Of a stretch of 64,000 nt of DNA, positions 34,897 through 42,881 are shown one piece after another. This stretch comes from Caproiciproducens galactitolivorans (lineage in GTDB: Bacteria; Bacillota; Clostridia; Oscillospirales; Acutalibacteraceae): the NCBI RefSeq assembly GCF_026672255.1, contig NZ_JAPOHA010000001.1, forward strand, positions 186,001-250,000, written 5' to 3'. Position 1 is the first letter of the stretch. Every line of letters begins with the position of its first letter. The position numbers and the translations under genes are program-made. The notes beneath the pieces are model-generated. The model ran no database searches. It saw only the letters and a program-made list of their open reading frames with translations, and was not told the DNA's origin.

Positions 34897-34925
34897 TTGC
34901 ATTTTACCGCTGAATGTAGTAGAAT
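34897..34925 (+). promoter_or_regulatory. Promoter of the tRNA-Gln/tRNA-Pro unit
   Basis: TTGCAT (34897), 17-base spacer, TAGAAT (34920). Start predicted near 34932, immediately before a structured leader. Confidence 0.65.
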
Positions 34926-34935
34926 ATATCTCGCT

Positions 34936-35027
34936 GACATGTTAGACCCCGCTAAGATATAGGTGTTGATGACCCCAACGGGACACAATATATGGGATAA
35001 CAAAGCCCAATATCGTTAGAACATGTC
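34936..35027 (+). ncRNA. Structured leader RNA of unknown class upstream of tRNA-Gln
   Basis: Closing stem GACATGTT (34936-34943) / AACATGTC (35020-35027); a second stem CTAAGATAT / ATATCGTTAG (one bulge); inner hairpins GTGTT...ACAC and TGGG...CCCA. The 92-base element begins at the predicted transcript start and ends 10 bases before the tRNA. I cannot match it to a riboswitch class. Confidence 0.4.
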
Positions 35028-35037
35028 GATATTTTGA

Positions 35038-35111
35038 TGCGGAATTGTGTAAAGGTAGCACGACAGACTCTGACTCTGTTTGTGAGGGTTCGAATCCTTC
35101 TTCCGCAGCCA
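35038..35111 (+). tRNA. tRNA-Gln (CTG)
   Basis: Cloverleaf with acceptor TGCGGAA/TTCCGCA, D-arm, anticodon loop CTCTGAC (anticodon CTG), GGTTCGAATCC T-arm and encoded CCA. Confidence 0.93.
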
Positions 35112-35137
35112 TGGCCCCCAATCGGGGCCGAATTTTT

Positions 35138-35214
<77 letters not shown>

Positions 35215-35223
35215 CAATAAACG

Positions 35224-35254
35224 AAGGGTAAAAGTGTAGGCTTTTACCCTTGTT
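35224..35254 (+). terminator. Terminator of the tRNA unit
   Basis: AAGGGTAAAAG / CTTTTACCCTT stem with a short loop and T-rich tail. Confidence 0.75.
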
Positions 35255-35307
35255 ATCATAAAATTATATGTTCTTCATGAAAGCAGAGCACATAATTTTA
35301 TGATAAA
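35253..35307. repeat. 15-base inverted repeat
   Basis: TTATCATAAAATTAT at 35253-35267 and its exact complement at 35293-35307, 25 bases apart, directly after the tRNA-Pro unit and at the left edge of the mobile region. Confidence 0.55.
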
Positions 35308-35339
35308 GATACGTATTATGTAGTATCTCTACCATAAAA

Positions 35340-35762
35340 TTTGCTTGTCATCCGGAAGCCGTTCCTGCCACGCATAATCACATTTCTGGTGCAAATATGT
35401 TCCCTGGCGTTATTCACGGGGTTCAGTGGCCTGCTTCTAATCAGAGAAATGAATTCTCTTCATGATCGCCGCAAACTTGATGTAAACTCCGGTATCACTA
35501 TCCGGCAAGCGTATTGATAGTAAATCGACACGAGCATTTGAAGTGCAATTTCAAATGTTGGTCTTAATTTACTAAGTATTGTCAAAGTGCGCCAACCTCT
35601 GCGCAGCGGCTTGTACAGCCGTGTTAAAGAGGTACACAATGATTTACATTGTGGAATGTGATGGAAAAAAAGAAAGTCTGCACCCTCACGATCCAATAAG
35701 GGTACAGACCTTGACATGTATCCGAAATACGTGTTAAAATAGCACGCATAAACGGCATTCAC
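35340..35762 (-). pseudogene. Possible decayed reading frame, unknown
   Basis: On the minus strand a 100-codon frame (to a TGA at 35460) stays open for about 40 further codons after that stop. The product is unlike any family I know and the promoter of a putative small RNA overlaps it, so it may be chance. A second stop-bounded frame in the same place reads DSDTGVYIKFAAIMKRIHFSD. Low confidence. Confidence 0.2.
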
Positions 35763-35847
35763 AAGTCATAACGGGTCTAGGTTACCCTTATGGCGCATGG
35801 GAGCTAATCGTTTGCTGACGATTGGTTCCCTGTGGATGTCTTTTTTT
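35747..35847 (+). ncRNA. Candidate small RNA with own promoter and terminator
   Basis: Promoter TTGACA (35711-35716), 18-base spacer, TAAAAT (35735-35740). The transcript would run ~100 bases through a GGGT/ACCC hairpin and a long stem GGGAGCTAATCGT / ACGATTGGTTCCC (35797-35830) to T7 at 35841. No good reading frame inside. Class not recognised. In the rest of 35308-35956 I see no convincing gene. Confidence 0.5.
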
Positions 35848-35956
35848 ATTTTCCACTTAAAGGAAGTATATACCAATATTAGAGAAAAATCAAGATTATT
35901 TTTATTATTTTTAAAGAATTTCTTATAGAGGGAAAAAGCGGAACTGGTTCCGCTTT

Positions 35957-36607
35957 TTATATCGTTCGTCGTAAAATGTACTTTAGCTGAAAGGCATACT
36001 CTTTGAGTTTGTAATATAAATATTTAAATTTTTCTAATAACCATGCAATAAAAATCGGGAAATAGTGACCAAAGGCTGCTACTAATAGAGACATTAGTAA
36101 TGTTAGCCAATCACCACCTGGTTGCTTATTAATTAAGCATACTATGGAGAACCCCACCCCCAAAATACCAGAAGCTGAAATAATCCATGCTATAACTGTT
36201 GAAATTCTTACTGAAACTTCAAACAGCCAAGTAAATAATGAAAAAATAGGTAGGCATGGAAAGATTAATATTCTCATAATAATGACGATTATTTTAACCG
36301 GTAGGCTATGTTGCATAAACTTCAATCGTACATACTCTTGATATGTTACGGGGATTGAAACGCTTCCATCATCACTATAAACAGCATCATTCTCATGGGT
36401 TTCCTGCCTTGGATTGTCATATTCTTCTCGTTTCTGAGGGTCGCTTAATGTTTCATAAGCTTCTTGAATCATTCTGAAAAAAGTCGCCGCATTTGAAGCA
36501 TTATTTACATCTGGGTGATATTTTTTCACTAAAGTCCGATATGCTGTTTTTATTTGTTCCTGTGTTGCATGTTCATCTAAACCCAATACCTCATAATAAT
36601 TTACCAT
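35957..36607 (-). CDS. Membrane-anchored J-domain (DnaJ-like) protein
   Basis: 216 residues: N-terminal J domain (residues 1-65, [20 protein letters not shown], with the HPD motif at 32-34), a linker, then three to four hydrophobic segments (~98-190) and a basic tail. No Gly/Phe or zinc domains. It would recruit Hsp70 to the membrane. Found among mobile-island genes; AT-richer than the flanking chromosome. Confidence 0.85.
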   Translation of the reverse strand: MVNYYEVLGLDEHATQEQIKTAYRTLVKKYHPDVNNASNAATFFRMIQEAYETLSDPQKREEYDNPRQETHENDAVYSDDGSVSIPVTYQEYVRLKFMQHSLPVKIIVIIMRILIFPCLPIFSLFTWLFEVSVRISTVIAWIISASGILGVGFSIVCLINKQPGGDWLTLLMSLLVAAFGHYFPIFIAWLLEKFKYLYYKLKEYAFQLKYILRRTI

Positions 36608-36716
36608 ATGGACACCCTCTCGCTAATAATACATTGTATGGTAAATTTTATCACTTATTGGAAAAACTCGCAAGAATTATGTCGCATTAGGAAGTAAAAG
36701 CGAAACCAGTTCCGGT

Positions 36717-37325
36717 TTACCGTTCTATATGAAAGTCCTCGCGCTTAATGTGATTTTTCTGACTTTTCTCCCTGGCATCATCAATCCGATCTTGCAAGGA
36801 TATTTTTTCGGATGAAATGCCTTCTCCTTTATTTAAATCAAAGTCTTTTTGTTCTTCTAACATGATATGCTCTATTCTGTTGATATCCGGCTGCGTAGGA
36901 GTGAATTTCACTCCATGCCGCAGAAGCTTGATTATTTTTTTAGCATTTACCTCAATTTGTAGTAGCAATTTGGGATCTTTGATTTGAAATTCACCATAAA
37001 TATTTTTATATACGCCCATTATGTATTTTGGCAGGATTGGAAACATGTCCTGATATAAAAAAACTTGTTTTTTTCCGCTTACAGCAATGATCTGAATATG
37101 ATTAGAGGGTTTATGATGTTGCTTTTTCGCTGCAATGATCCGCTCATATTTACTAATCTGTGAGCTGCATGGAATCAGCCAAAGGAGTCCTGACTCCGGA
37201 TCCTGAAATGCGTAATAATGTGGCCTGTAATTTTGCTCTTTGTTTACTTTTAAAAATTTGTCTTCCACCGCGGCAAAAAACTCATCCTTGACAAAATATA
37301 GCTTGCCCTTTTCGATATTATCCAT
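36717..37325 (-). CDS. Type III toxin (ToxN/AbiQ superfamily, CptN-like)
   Basis: 202-residue predicted endoribonuclease. The N-terminal GKLYFVKDEFF and the segment YYAFQDPESGLLWLIPCSSQISKYERII resemble the ToxN/CptN/TenpN fold. Context is decisive: directly upstream lie a consensus promoter, 45-base tandem repeats and a terminator, in the order typical of type III toxin-antitoxin loci, where the repeat RNA binds and inhibits the toxin. Such loci act in phage abortive infection or plasmid stability. ATG has AGGTGATG upstream, just after the terminator. The basic C-terminal ~50 residues are extra relative to the core. Confidence 0.8.
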   Translation of the reverse strand: MDNIEKGKLYFVKDEFFAAVEDKFLKVNKEQNYRPHYYAFQDPESGLLWLIPCSSQISKYERIIAAKKQHHKPSNHIQIIAVSGKKQVFLYQDMFPILPKYIMGVYKNIYGEFQIKDPKLLLQIEVNAKKIIKLLRHGVKFTPTQPDINRIEHIMLEEQKDFDLNKGEGISSEKISLQDRIDDAREKSQKNHIKREDFHIER

Positions 37326-37335
37326 TTTTCATCAC

Positions 37336-37372
37336 CTAAAAATTAAGCCTCTGCCGTTTTCACAGCAGAGGC
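37336..37372 (-). terminator. Terminator between antitoxin RNA and toxin gene
   Basis: GCCTCTGC / GCAGAGGC stem with 10-base loop, followed on the minus strand by TTAATTTTTA. Type III loci use such a leaky terminator to set the RNA:toxin ratio. Confidence 0.85.
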
Positions 37373-37496
37373 TCAAATACTTAATCGCTGCCTATTTATT
37401 ACACGCATGGCAGTTAGCGAGGTACGAATTCATAGCCTATTTATTACACGCATGACTATCAGCGAGGAACTTAATCTGGCAATTTATCATGCCACT
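37338..37496 (-). ncRNA. Type III antitoxin RNA with 45-nt tandem repeats
   Basis: Read on the minus strand, the transcript contains two copies of a 45-base unit that share the 20-base core CATGCGTGTAATAAATAGGC (plus-strand copies at 37390-37409 and 37435-37454) and the CCTCGCT segment, plus a partial third copy (GCGATTAAGT). A 45-base period and about 2.3 copies fit the short arrays of CptI-type antitoxins. Each unit would be one toxin-inhibiting pseudoknot. Confidence 0.8.
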
Positions 37497-37502
37497 GCTA
37501 TT

Positions 37503-37531
37503 ATTATACTCGAAGCGCGGTTTTATGTCAA
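37503..37531 (-). promoter_or_regulatory. Perfect sigma-A promoter of the toxin-antitoxin locus
   Basis: Minus strand TTGACA (37531-37526), 17-base spacer, TATAAT (37508-37503), matching consensus at all 12 positions. Start near 37496. Confidence 0.9.
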
Positions 37532-37540
37532 TGATTCTTT

Positions 37541-38191
37541 TCAGACAGTTATAAAATTTTCATAAAATCGCCGCGGCAAGATGATTATGCCTGTCGCGGT
37601 TCCAATCAGCCATACCGTATCGTTTATTTTCAGGCCAATGCTTTCCATCCAGCCGGGATGAATATGTACGCTGGAGAGGAATACGTTGCGGACTGTTTCA
37701 TTTTCGCAAAGCGTTCCGGGACGGAACTTGCGGAAATCCAGCCTATCCGGATATTCACTCCGAATTATCCAGTCATGTTCCGGATTAATGTCATACTGCG
37801 CCCAGAAAGATTTGGGAATGTAAATGACACTTCCCTTGAATATTTTCAGCGGGATCCCGAAGATTCGATTTACATCCGAGCTTTCCCAGGGATTAATCCT
37901 AACCTGGATGCAGTCATCGGCGGCCATCAGGAATGCCTGACCTCCGATTTGGACGTTCTGGCTCCTAACCCATTGCATCGGCAGATTCAGCCGGCCGATG
38001 GTAACCTGTTTGATTTCCGTATCCTGAACTTCCGCGGATTCAGGGAAAATATACAGGCTGTCTTCCAGGCATTTCATCCGCACCCGGCCGTCCCTTGGAA
38101 TGCCATAGTATTTACAGAGTCCCTGATCCAGGACGATCCGGAACCGATCTGAAATCGGGACGGGAAGGCCGATTATATTCACTTTATTCAC
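37541..38191 (-). CDS. AbrB/SpoVT-like repeat protein, unknown
   Basis: 216 residues, GTG start with AAAGGAG upstream. The sequence shows about four similar units, each of the form basic/hydrophobic strand - IP or LP + W/F - GI.. - D - hydrophobic strand (e.g. IGRLNLPMQWVRSQNVQIGGQAFLM is one), as in swapped-hairpin AbrB/MazE domains. Likely DNA-binding; possibly a regulator of the island. The toxin-antitoxin promoter lies just behind its stop. Confidence 0.6.
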   Translation of the reverse strand: MNKVNIIGLPVPISDRFRIVLDQGLCKYYGIPRDGRVRMKCLEDSLYIFPESAEVQDTEIKQVTIGRLNLPMQWVRSQNVQIGGQAFLMAADDCIQVRINPWESSDVNRIFGIPLKIFKGSVIYIPKSFWAQYDINPEHDWIIRSEYPDRLDFRKFRPGTLCENETVRNVFLSSVHIHPGWMESIGLKINDTVWLIGTATGIIILPRRFYENFITV

Positions 38192-38304
38192 TTGAAATCT
38201 CCTTTTTCGAATTTGAAAGTTTTTTAACTCAAGAAAGAAAACGGCGCCGTTTATTCATGCAAATAAGCGCAGCATCTCCTGATAAAACTGATTTTGCAAG
38301 CCCG

Positions 38305-39342
38305 CTATTCTTTCCTGCATTCTGAATTGCGAAAAATCCTCCTATACCACCCAGCTACCTTAGAGAATAGTCTTATATCTCTTAGGTTTACCGTAACCTT
38401 CGTTCTGGACATAGTTCTTGGGGTGTCATCGGTGATATTGGGGAGGGTGTCATGAAACCCGGTAAAAAAGGAAGGCTGAAACGGGGGGCAGGTGGAACTG
38501 CTGCCGGCAGAAAAAGCTTGCGGTGTTTCAGAGTGCTTTTGACCGCAAAATACCGGCATTTCCCGGCATAAATTGTGTGCAGTTGGTGTTCCTTCAGGTT
38601 CGAAAGATTCCGGTCGTGAACGGTCGCATTCCGGTTGCACTGGAGCCGAGGAAACAGGTTTTTCCTCTTTTCCGGAATCTGCGTTTGCATCCGGACCGGT
38701 GTCTTTCCGCAGGATGTATTTATTTACGCTGGTTCCATTGTTTCCGTACACGTCGGCGCGGGTTTGCGGAACAACCTCAATCAGCCCTTTCCGGCACAAA
38801 GTGGAAATGGCTCTCCAGACGGTCGATACGCTGATTTCGCAGTCGGCGGCGATTTCCTTTTTCGACGGCATACATTCCCCGTCTTTACCGGCGCGGAAAG
38901 TAAGATAAGAATAGACTTTTATTTCATTCGCAGTCAAAGGATGCTTGAAAACACCCAGACCGCATTTAAATAGGCGTGGAGGGCTCTGTTTGCTGTTTTC
39001 TTTGGATTTGGATATAGAATCATGATTTTCATTACAGATTGAATCTGAGGGCATTTCAGAGGGCATCCGGAGCTGTGGGTTATCTATCAGTATGTATTCA
39101 TTGGAAGTCTGACGGCCATTGTCAAAACGCCGGCGGATCTCCAACAGCCCTTTATCGCACAGAGTCCGGAGCGCCCGGACAACTGTGGATTTACTCACAT
39201 TGCAGAATCGGGCGATGTTCTCCTTCTTGTAATAGCTTTTCCCGGTTGATACATTATTGACCCGGCAGAGAAAGTTATAGATAACAGCCGTCGAATGGGA
39301 TAAGCCGAATACTTCCGAATTACATAGATAGAACGCTTCCAT
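38305..39342 (-). CDS. Double winged-helix protein, replication-initiator-like
   Basis: 345 residues with two HTH_36-type winged helices (~5-95: KENIARFCNVSKSTVVRALRTL; ~145-225: KKEIAADCEISVSTVWRAISTL) followed by a Pro/Ser/Glu-rich, low-order C-terminus. This plan is typical of helix-turn-helix / RepA-N-like proteins of clostridial conjugative elements. ATG 39342 has GGAGGG upstream; upstream codons cross the preceding terminator. Confidence 0.75.
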   Translation of the reverse strand: MEAFYLCNSEVFGLSHSTAVIYNFLCRVNNVSTGKSYYKKENIARFCNVSKSTVVRALRTLCDKGLLEIRRRFDNGRQTSNEYILIDNPQLRMPSEMPSDSICNENHDSISKSKENSKQSPPRLFKCGLGVFKHPLTANEIKVYSYLTFRAGKDGECMPSKKEIAADCEISVSTVWRAISTLCRKGLIEVVPQTRADVYGNNGTSVNKYILRKDTGPDANADSGKEEKPVSSAPVQPECDRSRPESFEPEGTPTAHNLCREMPVFCGQKHSETPQAFSAGSSSTCPPFQPSFFTGFHDTLPNITDDTPRTMSRTKVTVNLRDIRLFSKVAGWYRRIFRNSECRKE

Positions 39343-39363
39343 TTGATTCCCTCCGTAAAATAA

Positions 39364-39397
39364 AGGAGGCACAGAGAACGTTTTCCCTGTGCCTCCT
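39364..39397 (-). terminator. Terminator between the 75-aa gene and the HTH gene
   Basis: AGGAGGCACAG / CTGTGCCTCCT with T-rich tail on the minus strand. Confidence 0.8.
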
Positions 39398-39410
39398 GTT
39401 TTATATTGAA

Positions 39411-39638
39411 TCAGCAATGAGCTGATAACTTGATGATCTCCTGTAAAAGCTCGCCAAGGCGGATAAGATTCGGATAATCAAAGCCGCCGCACTGAAGGCC
39501 GGTTTTGTAGGCCCTGGCCAGTTCTTTCTTGGATAATCCGCATTTCTCCAAATCGTTCAGCACCCTCCGAGCCATGCCCTCGGCGGAGTCGATATAAGTG
39601 ATACTGTCAAGCGTCAGCAGCTCATTTTTCTTTTCCAT
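39411..39638 (-). CDS. Small mobile-element protein (75 aa), unknown
   Basis: 75 residues, helical, with no recognised domain; downstream of the DUF3991 gene on the same strand, with AAGGAGG upstream. Probably an accessory gene of the island. Confidence 0.55.
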   Translation of the reverse strand: MEKKNELLTLDSITYIDSAEGMARRVLNDLEKCGLSKKELARAYKTGLQCGGFDYPNLIRLGELLQEIIKLSAHC

Positions 39639-39686
39639 AACTTATCCTCCTTTTCTGCCGGCAAAGATATCAACGATGGGAAAGAG

Positions 39687-40937
39687 CTAAATTGCTATCC
39701 CCGCGCTGCGGGATTCCTGCACCTTCCCATGTCGGTTAATTGGCCGGGACGGCTCCTGTACTTTTCCTTCCAGATTGTGCCGGTAGTTCTTCAGTACATC
39801 GTTCCAGTCATTCAAATGGGGCTGATGTATGGAAATGTGATAGGAGTTCCCGTACCTTTCCATAATTCTTTTTGTTCCGTTACGGCCGGCGTCAATCTCG
39901 TGTCCGAAATCTTTACTGTCATTATTCAGACCGATAACAATGTTCTTGATCTCCGGATGCTCTCTGAGATACCGGTCAAGTGCAAGTGTCGTCCCTGCGC
40001 CGCCAAGTGATATCATGGGGCAGTTAATCCGATCACTGCCGGTTATCTTGCACAGACTCCAATAGCTCATAGTCTCGATTGGGCTTTCAAATACGCAGAT
40101 CGTATTATTCCCCGTACTGCCTTCCAGTGCAAAAGGATAGCTCTTGTCGGAACCGGAAACATCAACTTTTATGGGTTTTCCAAATGAATTCATTGAGCGC
40201 AGCGAAGCATAGTGGGGGACACCCTCCTGATCAAATCCCAACATCACCAGATTCTGATACATGCGGATTTGCTCTGTTTCTAATAGATTTTTGATTGTAT
40301 CGGGGGACAGGCACTCTTTTGTAATGAATGGAGCACCTTTGAATCCGGTGCTGACCTGTTCCCGAATGCCGGGTACTTTCCCAAAATCCTTCAAGTCTTT
40401 TTCTTTAATTGCATATCGAGCCTGTCCGTCTTTAGTATAGCCTATAAGCTTTAGCTTGTTGTATGCTACGCACGGGTAGATTTTACGTTGCTCTACCAGG
40501 TCATTTATAAAGTCATGGTCAAAGCACCTTGTTTTGGTAAGATAGGCAAACAAAGCATCATAGTCCTTTGCGTGTTCCGGAAGAATGAATTCAGCTTTTT
40601 CTTCCTGTATAGAATGCGGCATGCTTAGTGCCGGCCCCACCGGCGCTGGTAAATTAATTGTCCCGGCAAGGATACAGACAGCCTCCTTGTAGCTTTTATT
40701 TTCATATGTCTGAATAAAGTCCAGTGCACGACCGTGCTTATGCTGAGAATTCCAGTACCATTTCCCGCTTTGCTGAAATACCATACTGTCATGTTCCTTT
40801 AAACGGTATTCATTGCCGACTCTAATCAGCTTGTAGCCTCTGGAAAGGGCGTATTGCAGCGCGTTATTATTTTGTAAGGCTACTTGAAGTTCGTCGTCAG
40901 TGTAATAAATTTCACCGGTTTTACGGCTAACGGACAT
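39687..40937 (-). CDS. DUF3991 / Toprim-domain mobile-element protein
   Basis: 416 residues. N-terminal zinc-finger-like primase region without its cysteines (WYWNSQHKHGRALDFIQTYENKSYKEAV), a DUF3991 centre (HDFINDLVEQRKIYP), and a Toprim-like C-terminus (VFESPIETMSYW with the conserved Glu, then IVIGLNNDSKDFGHEIDAGRNG). Such proteins occur on clostridial ICEs and plasmids, next to relaxase and replication genes, and are presumed primase-like. Confidence 0.85.
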   Translation of the reverse strand: MSVSRKTGEIYYTDDELQVALQNNNALQYALSRGYKLIRVGNEYRLKEHDSMVFQQSGKWYWNSQHKHGRALDFIQTYENKSYKEAVCILAGTINLPAPVGPALSMPHSIQEEKAEFILPEHAKDYDALFAYLTKTRCFDHDFINDLVEQRKIYPCVAYNKLKLIGYTKDGQARYAIKEKDLKDFGKVPGIREQVSTGFKGAPFITKECLSPDTIKNLLETEQIRMYQNLVMLGFDQEGVPHYASLRSMNSFGKPIKVDVSGSDKSYPFALEGSTGNNTICVFESPIETMSYWSLCKITGSDRINCPMISLGGAGTTLALDRYLREHPEIKNIVIGLNNDSKDFGHEIDAGRNGTKRIMERYGNSYHISIHQPHLNDWNDVLKNYRHNLEGKVQEPSRPINRHGKVQESRSAGIAI

Positions 40938-40976
40938 TCCGTATCACTCCTTTCAGCAAATAGAAAGCGGGGCAGC

Positions 40977-41105
40977 TCATGGCTGCTCCGCCTCCAGATA
41001 ATGTATTAGTTTCTTCCGCAGTTTGTTTCCCAGGCTTTGCTTTGCGGGTAAATATTTCTTAATATCTAACATCTGTGTCTGCGTAACGAATCGATAGACG
41101 GCTGT
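40977..41105 (-). pseudogene. 3' end of a truncated mobile-element gene
   Basis: About 42 C-terminal codons (TAVYRFVTQTQMLDIKKYLPAKQ ...) in frame on the minus strand, ending 40 bases before the DUF3991 start. The frame loses sense where the etfB-like coding begins on the other strand at ~41106. It marks the island boundary. Identity unknown. Confidence 0.35.
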
Positions 41106-41661
41106 ATGCAGCTTCCCCTTCCATGCCTTTTGTCGGTGGAAAGAGACTCTTTTCTGCCCCGGCTTCCGTCGCTGCGCTTGAAAATGAAAGCCAATAAAAT
41201 GCAGGTTACGCCGATAACGCTGAACGAGCTTGCGGATCGGGACCCTTTGCATTACGGACTGCGCGGTTCCGCGACAAGGGTGGTAAAAATTTATCCGCCT
41301 TTGCGGACACAGCGGCGGCCGCGGAGTACGAAAAAAGGAAGACTTGGCGATGCTGGAGCATTTGGCAGAACGGCTGGGCGGTTCCCTTGCATGCTCACGC
41401 GCACTGGTGGAAAAGGGCTTGATGCCTCATGAAAAGCAGATTGGTCTGTCGGGGGCCGCGGTTTGTCCCGATTTGCTGCTTACCTTTGGAATTTCAGGCT
41501 CCGTGCAGTTTCAGGCAGGAATTCGCCGGGCGAAGACGATTCTTGCTGTCAATAATGATCCGGAAGCGAAAATTTTTGACATAGCGCATATCCCCGTCTG
41601 CAGCGATTTGTATGAAATTGTTCCGGCATTACTTGATAAACTGGGAGACGCAGTTCCGTAG
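41106..41661 (+). pseudogene. Fused remnant of etfB and etfA
   Basis: 41106-41295 codes for the C-terminal part of an electron-transfer flavoprotein beta subunit (LPCLLSVERDSFLPRLPSLR ... GLRGSATRVVKIYPP). From ~41296, in another frame, it continues as the C-terminal FAD domain of the alpha subunit (SGGRGVRKKEDLAMLEHLAE ... ISGSVQFQAGI ... VPALLDKL). The N-terminal parts of both are missing, so an internal deletion joined them, and the left side is cut by the island. Not functional as an ETF. Confidence 0.7.
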
Positions 41662-41753
41662 GTTCCGTTTATTTGCTATCCCGAAATTACATACCCCCGG
41701 GGCCGAAGGAAAATACCGTAAAGGCGGATTATGTGAGTGGAGGAGGTTCTCTT

Positions 41754-42881
41754 TTGATACGATTTGAAAATGTTACGAAAACCTTTAAACAAGGCGATGT
41801 CATTCGGGACATCAGCTTCGAAATTCAGGACGAGGAAATTGTTGTACTGGTCGGCCCCAGCGGCTGCGGGAAAACCACAACGTTAAAAATGATCAATAAG
41901 CTGGTTTGCCCGACCAGCGGGAAAATTTTTATCGACAATAAGGATATTGCCCAGTGCGACTCGGTGAAACTGCGGCGCGGAATGGGGTATGTCATTCAAA
42001 AAACCGGTCTTTTTCCCCATATGACCGTGAAAGAGAATATCGAAGTCATTTTGCAGATTGAAGGAATGAAACCCGACAAAAGAGAACATGTCACTACGGA
42101 AATGATGCGGATTGTGGGGATGGACCCGGATCAGTATTTATACCGGTATCCTGGCCAGCTGAGCGGCGGTCAGCTTCAGAGAATCGGCGTCGCCAGGGCG
42201 TTTGCTTCCGACCCGAAAATCGTACTGATGGACGAGCCGTTTTCGGCGCTGGACCCGATTACAAGGGCGCAGCTTCAGTCCGAACTCATCAGTCTGCAGA
42301 CCCGGCTGAAAAAGACGGTTGTGTTTGTAACGCATGATATGGACGAAGCCGTTAAAATCGCAGACCGCATTTGCATCATACAAAATGGCCGCATTGCGCA
42401 ATATGACACGCCGGAAAATATTTTAAAATACCCCGCAAACGACTATATTTCCGATTTCGTCGGAAAGAAACGGATTTGGAATACGCCGCAGCTCATTCGG
42501 GTAAAGGATATCATGCTTAAAAATCTTGTTGTATGTACTCCGGATACTTCCCTCGCAGAGTGTGCGGAATTAATGGCAAAAAACAGGATCAGCATGGTTC
42601 CGGTTACGGATTCCGAAAACCGTGTGCAGGGTATCGTTCTCCAATCCGATCTGATCAAGCAGTCCGACCGGAATCGGCCGGTGGAAAGCATTATGGTGAA
42701 AGATTTTCCAGTGATTACAGCGGATGAAAGTTTGCTTGAAACCTTAAATTACATTTTAAAGAATAAGCTCGATTTTGTGCCGGTCGTAGAGGACGGGAAA
42801 CACTTAATCGGCCTGATTACTTCCAGAAATCTGATGGCTGTTTTAAGCAGGCAGTTTGTAGACAGGGAGGGTGTGAAATGA
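41754..42881 (+). CDS. opuCA: Osmoprotectant ABC transporter ATPase with CBS domains (OpuCA-like)
   Basis: 375-residue ATPase of glycine betaine/carnitine/choline importers. Walker A GPSGCGKTT (~37-45), signature LSGGQLQR, Walker B VLMDEPFSALDP, then two CBS domains (~255-370) that in OpuA-type systems sense ionic strength. Start is TTG 41754 with GGAGGAGG 7 bases upstream; the ATG 81 bases earlier lies in the end of the etf remnant. Overlaps the next gene by ATGA. Confidence 0.93.
   Translation: MIRFENVTKTFKQGDVIRDISFEIQDEEIVVLVGPSGCGKTTTLKMINKLVCPTSGKIFIDNKDIAQCDSVKLRRGMGYVIQKTGLFPHMTVKENIEVILQIEGMKPDKREHVTTEMMRIVGMDPDQYLYRYPGQLSGGQLQRIGVARAFASDPKIVLMDEPFSALDPITRAQLQSELISLQTRLKKTVVFVTHDMDEAVKIADRICIIQNGRIAQYDTPENILKYPANDYISDFVGKKRIWNTPQLIRVKDIMLKNLVVCTPDTSLAECAELMAKNRISMVPVTDSENRVQGIVLQSDLIKQSDRNRPVESIMVKDFPVITADESLLETLNYILKNKLDFVPVVEDGKHLIGLITSRNLMAVLSRQFVDREGVK

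Noticed and set aside
37240-37455. 72-codon plus-strand frame with a repeated AYLLHA-like peptide
   Set aside because: The peptide repeat is produced by the 45-base antitoxin RNA repeats and by antisense of the toxin start; no ribosome site.
37390-37479. Possible CRISPR array
   Set aside because: Only two copies with no variable spacers of regular length; layout with promoter, terminator and ToxN-like gene fits a type III antitoxin.
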